NCBI GenBank assembly: GCA_041497995.1
Contig: JBGQHM010000027.1
Span: 1 to 32,596 of the forward strand
Source of the DNA: DATKMS01 sp041497995
Lineage (GTDB): Bacteria; Desulfobacterota; Binatia; HRBIN30
Direction: 5' to 3'
DNA length: 32,596 nucleotides
Shown: positions 30,861 to 32,596 of the stretch, piece by piece
How the letters are laid out: every line of letters begins with the position of its first letter
Position numbering within the stretch: position 1 is the first letter of the stretch
Notes under the pieces: generated by a model
The model's database searches: none
What the model was told of the DNA's origin: nothing
Seen by the model: the letters and a program-made list of their open reading frames with translations, nothing else
Position numbers and translations under genes: made by a program

Positions 30861-32593
30861 CTAGTGCGTCGGGCAGGCGCCGCTGTTAACGCCCATCGGC
30901 GTGCCGCGGTAGCAGCCCATGATGTAGGGGAACGTCTCGGTGGAATGGTAGTGATAGTCGCCGTTCGGCCCGACATGCCCGTTACACTGGTCGAGATACT
31001 GGCTGCCCGCTTTCGCGCTGTAGGTATTGTTCTGCCACGCATACGTCTTCGGGGCGCACGCCTGAGTCTTCTGCCCGCTGATCATCACCGTGGCACACTC
31101 CTCGTTAGCGGCGCATGTTGAGCTCGTCACGCAGCCGACGGTGCCGTGGCCTGTGTTGTCCCAACTGCTCAGCATCTCGACCACCTGCGTGCACGCCGCC
31201 GTCGTGCACTCGTAGGGGCCATAGACCGGGAAGCCGTCGAGCCCGTAGCCGATGATCGGTGACTGTGCGTTTGTCGGCGGGTCGGCGTTGTTCCACGGCT
31301 GCGAGACCAGACCGCTGGCAATCAGGCACTTCTGCAGCAGCGCGTGGTAGTGATACGAGCCGCCCGGCGCGGTGTGGCCGAGGCACTCGTCGAGAATGGC
31401 ATTGATGATCGGGTCCCCATACGGATCCGGCATCTGCGCTTCATTGGGCCCGGTGAACTGTAAGCCATTGACGGCGACGCCGGTGACACCCAGGCAGTTG
31501 AGAGTCGTCACGCTCGCCGCCACCTGCGGACTACGCGGGAAGCTGAACGTATAGTTCCCCGCCGACAACCCGTTCGGTGTGATCGACACGAATTGGTAGT
31601 GCGGAATGCCGTTGCTGCTGACGGTGACGGTGTTCGTACCGCACGTGACGCTGAGGGTCGGCTTCGGATAGCTGGACCCCGCACCGGGTGCGCTGGCGAC
31701 GTTGAGGAAGTTCGCCACTTGCGTACAGCCCGTGCCGGGCGTTGCTGTCGCCGTCGGCGTTGGGGCTGCCGCCGCCGGGTACATCTGATCGAACAAGGAA
31801 TCGGTCATCGTCTCCGCCGCCGTGCGCAGGCACGTCTGCTCCGCCGAGACGCCCGTCGCACAGCTGGTAAGGGCTGCCAGATCGCCGCCGGAACACTTCG
31901 CCACCTTCGCGAGCATCGTTGCCAACGCCTTCGCGATGCTCCCTTTCAAATCAGCGCTCGCGCAGTCCACTCCCGACAGCTTGGCGCGGTCTTCGTCGTA
32001 TTGGCAGCTGATCTGGTACTTCATCCTGGCGTAGGCGTATGTTCGCATCGCCTTGCCGAGGTACTCGTTCTGACACTTCCACGCCGTGGTCTTGGAGCCC
32101 TGCACCGGCGGCGTGGCTCCGTACGCCGTCTCGCTGGCGGCCGTGCTCTGGTCCTTGGCCAAGCAGGTGAGGCACGCGGCGACGTCGGCGTAGGTGGAGA
32201 TCGTCGGCGTTGTTGCGTTGCAGGGGCTGGGGCAGCTCGTGTACCCGTTCGTGGCCGGTGCAGACACGCCCGTGCCGCACGACTTGCTGATGCCGCTTGC
32301 AAAGGAAGTCGCGGCGGACGTCACGCTCTTGATGCTGCTCGCCGGGAAGCCGGGGTCGGTGAGGTTGTTGCAGTCGGTGGTTGGACTTCGGTGGTTGGAC
32401 TAATGAGGCCGCGTAGCCGCTGGTCATGACATTCGGTCTGCGCCTTGACCGCTTTGTACGTCAGCGTGCGCACGCTATTCGCAATGAACTTGCGGCACGT
32501 CGTATCTGTGCTGGCGGCTGCCGCCAGCCGAGGTTCCTGAAAGACAGTCGCCACGGTGATGAATAGTACGATCCGTAGCAGGAGCGAGCGCAT
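30861..32593 (-). CDS. YHYH-domain secreted protein, frameshifted by 14-bp duplication
   Basis: Translation from ATG 32593 gives a signal peptide (SLLLRIVLFITVATVFQEP), then a Cys-containing helical region, and runs out of frame at 32374-32401. The remainder reads in another frame to the stop at 30861. Deleting one copy of the 14-bp tandem duplication there restores a continuous 572-residue protein, with GLISPTTDCNNLTDPGF across the join. The protein has a cysteine-rich N-terminal domain, a PTPTATATPGTG linker and a C-terminal YHYH domain with two motifs, GGSYHYHALL (31344-31355) and GDYHYHSTE (30945-30956), also rich in Cys. YHYH domains are secreted and suspected metal binders. It heads the lipoprotein-MbnP-MbnH gene series. 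As written the gene is broken; an intact internal start at 32324 would lack a signal peptide. Confidence 0.8.
32374..32401. repeat. 14-bp tandem duplication
   Basis: TCGGTGGTTGGACT occurs twice with no gap (32374-32387 and 32388-32401). Because 14 is not a multiple of three it shifts the reading frame of the YHYH gene. It may be a recent slippage event, a switch, or an assembly error. Confidence 0.85.
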
Positions 32594-32596
32594 CAG

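Overview
This is a GC-rich, densely coded bacterial chromosome segment. No tRNA, rRNA, CRISPR array or transposase gene is visible. Secreted proteins with paired calcium-loop, cysteine-flanked C-terminal tails, an ELWxxDGT repeat protein, PTPT-type linkers, and lipid or aromatic catabolism genes (P450, amidohydrolase-2, DUF2804, PhyH, SDR) together resemble genomes of Candidatus Binatota (formerly placed in Deltaproteobacteria). That placement is inference from gene content; Myxococcota or another former deltaproteobacterial group is possible.

Layout. (1) 122-1516 is a cytochrome P450, convergent with a 984-residue winged-helix/STAND-ATPase/TPR regulator (4616-1662, minus) and separated from it by a 27-bp-arm palindrome. 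The regulator carries two in-frame insertions of heptanucleotide repeats. (2) Divergent from the regulator is a tightly coupled operon at 4743-10238: DUF3604 protein, PpiC-type prolyl isomerase, HupE/UreJ membrane protein and metallo-beta-lactamase-fold hydrolase. (3) 10239-14604 is a worn region: a brnT remnant with an intact ribbon-helix-helix antitoxin, the ELWxxDGT protein (minus), a decayed beta-propeller/dockerin gene (minus) and a decayed copy of the MBL 3' end (plus). (4) 14605-17161 holds a small protein and a secreted sulfatase, preceded by the same three-unit 11-bp direct-repeat promoter that precedes the DUF3604 operon. (5) 17185-25041 holds an amidohydrolase, a VapBC-like toxin-antitoxin pair, divergent DUF2804 and PhyH genes, a choline-transporter-like symporter, an MltB-like transglycosylase and an aldo/keto reductase. 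(6) 25191-27017 is a two-gene AAA ATPase/DUF4276 module, probably defensive and visibly less GC-rich. (7) 27188-32593 (minus) is an SDR preceded by a copper-type cluster: YHYH protein (frameshifted by a 14-bp tandem duplication), lipoprotein, MbnP-like protein and MbnH-like di-haem protein.

The most notable reading is regulatory. Two loci about 10 kb apart share three tandem 11-bp units ending about 30 bp before the start codon, with a -10 box exactly 6 nt before the ATG, which implies leaderless transcripts. The regulator divergent from the first locus has a PhoB/OmpR-type DNA-binding domain, the class that classically reads 11-bp direct repeats. Several other genes here also have a -10 box 5-7 nt from the start codon. 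The best candidate for an incompletely described system is the MbnH/MbnP/lipoprotein/YHYH cluster, followed by the DUF3604-PpiC-HupE-MBL operon and its inferred regulon.
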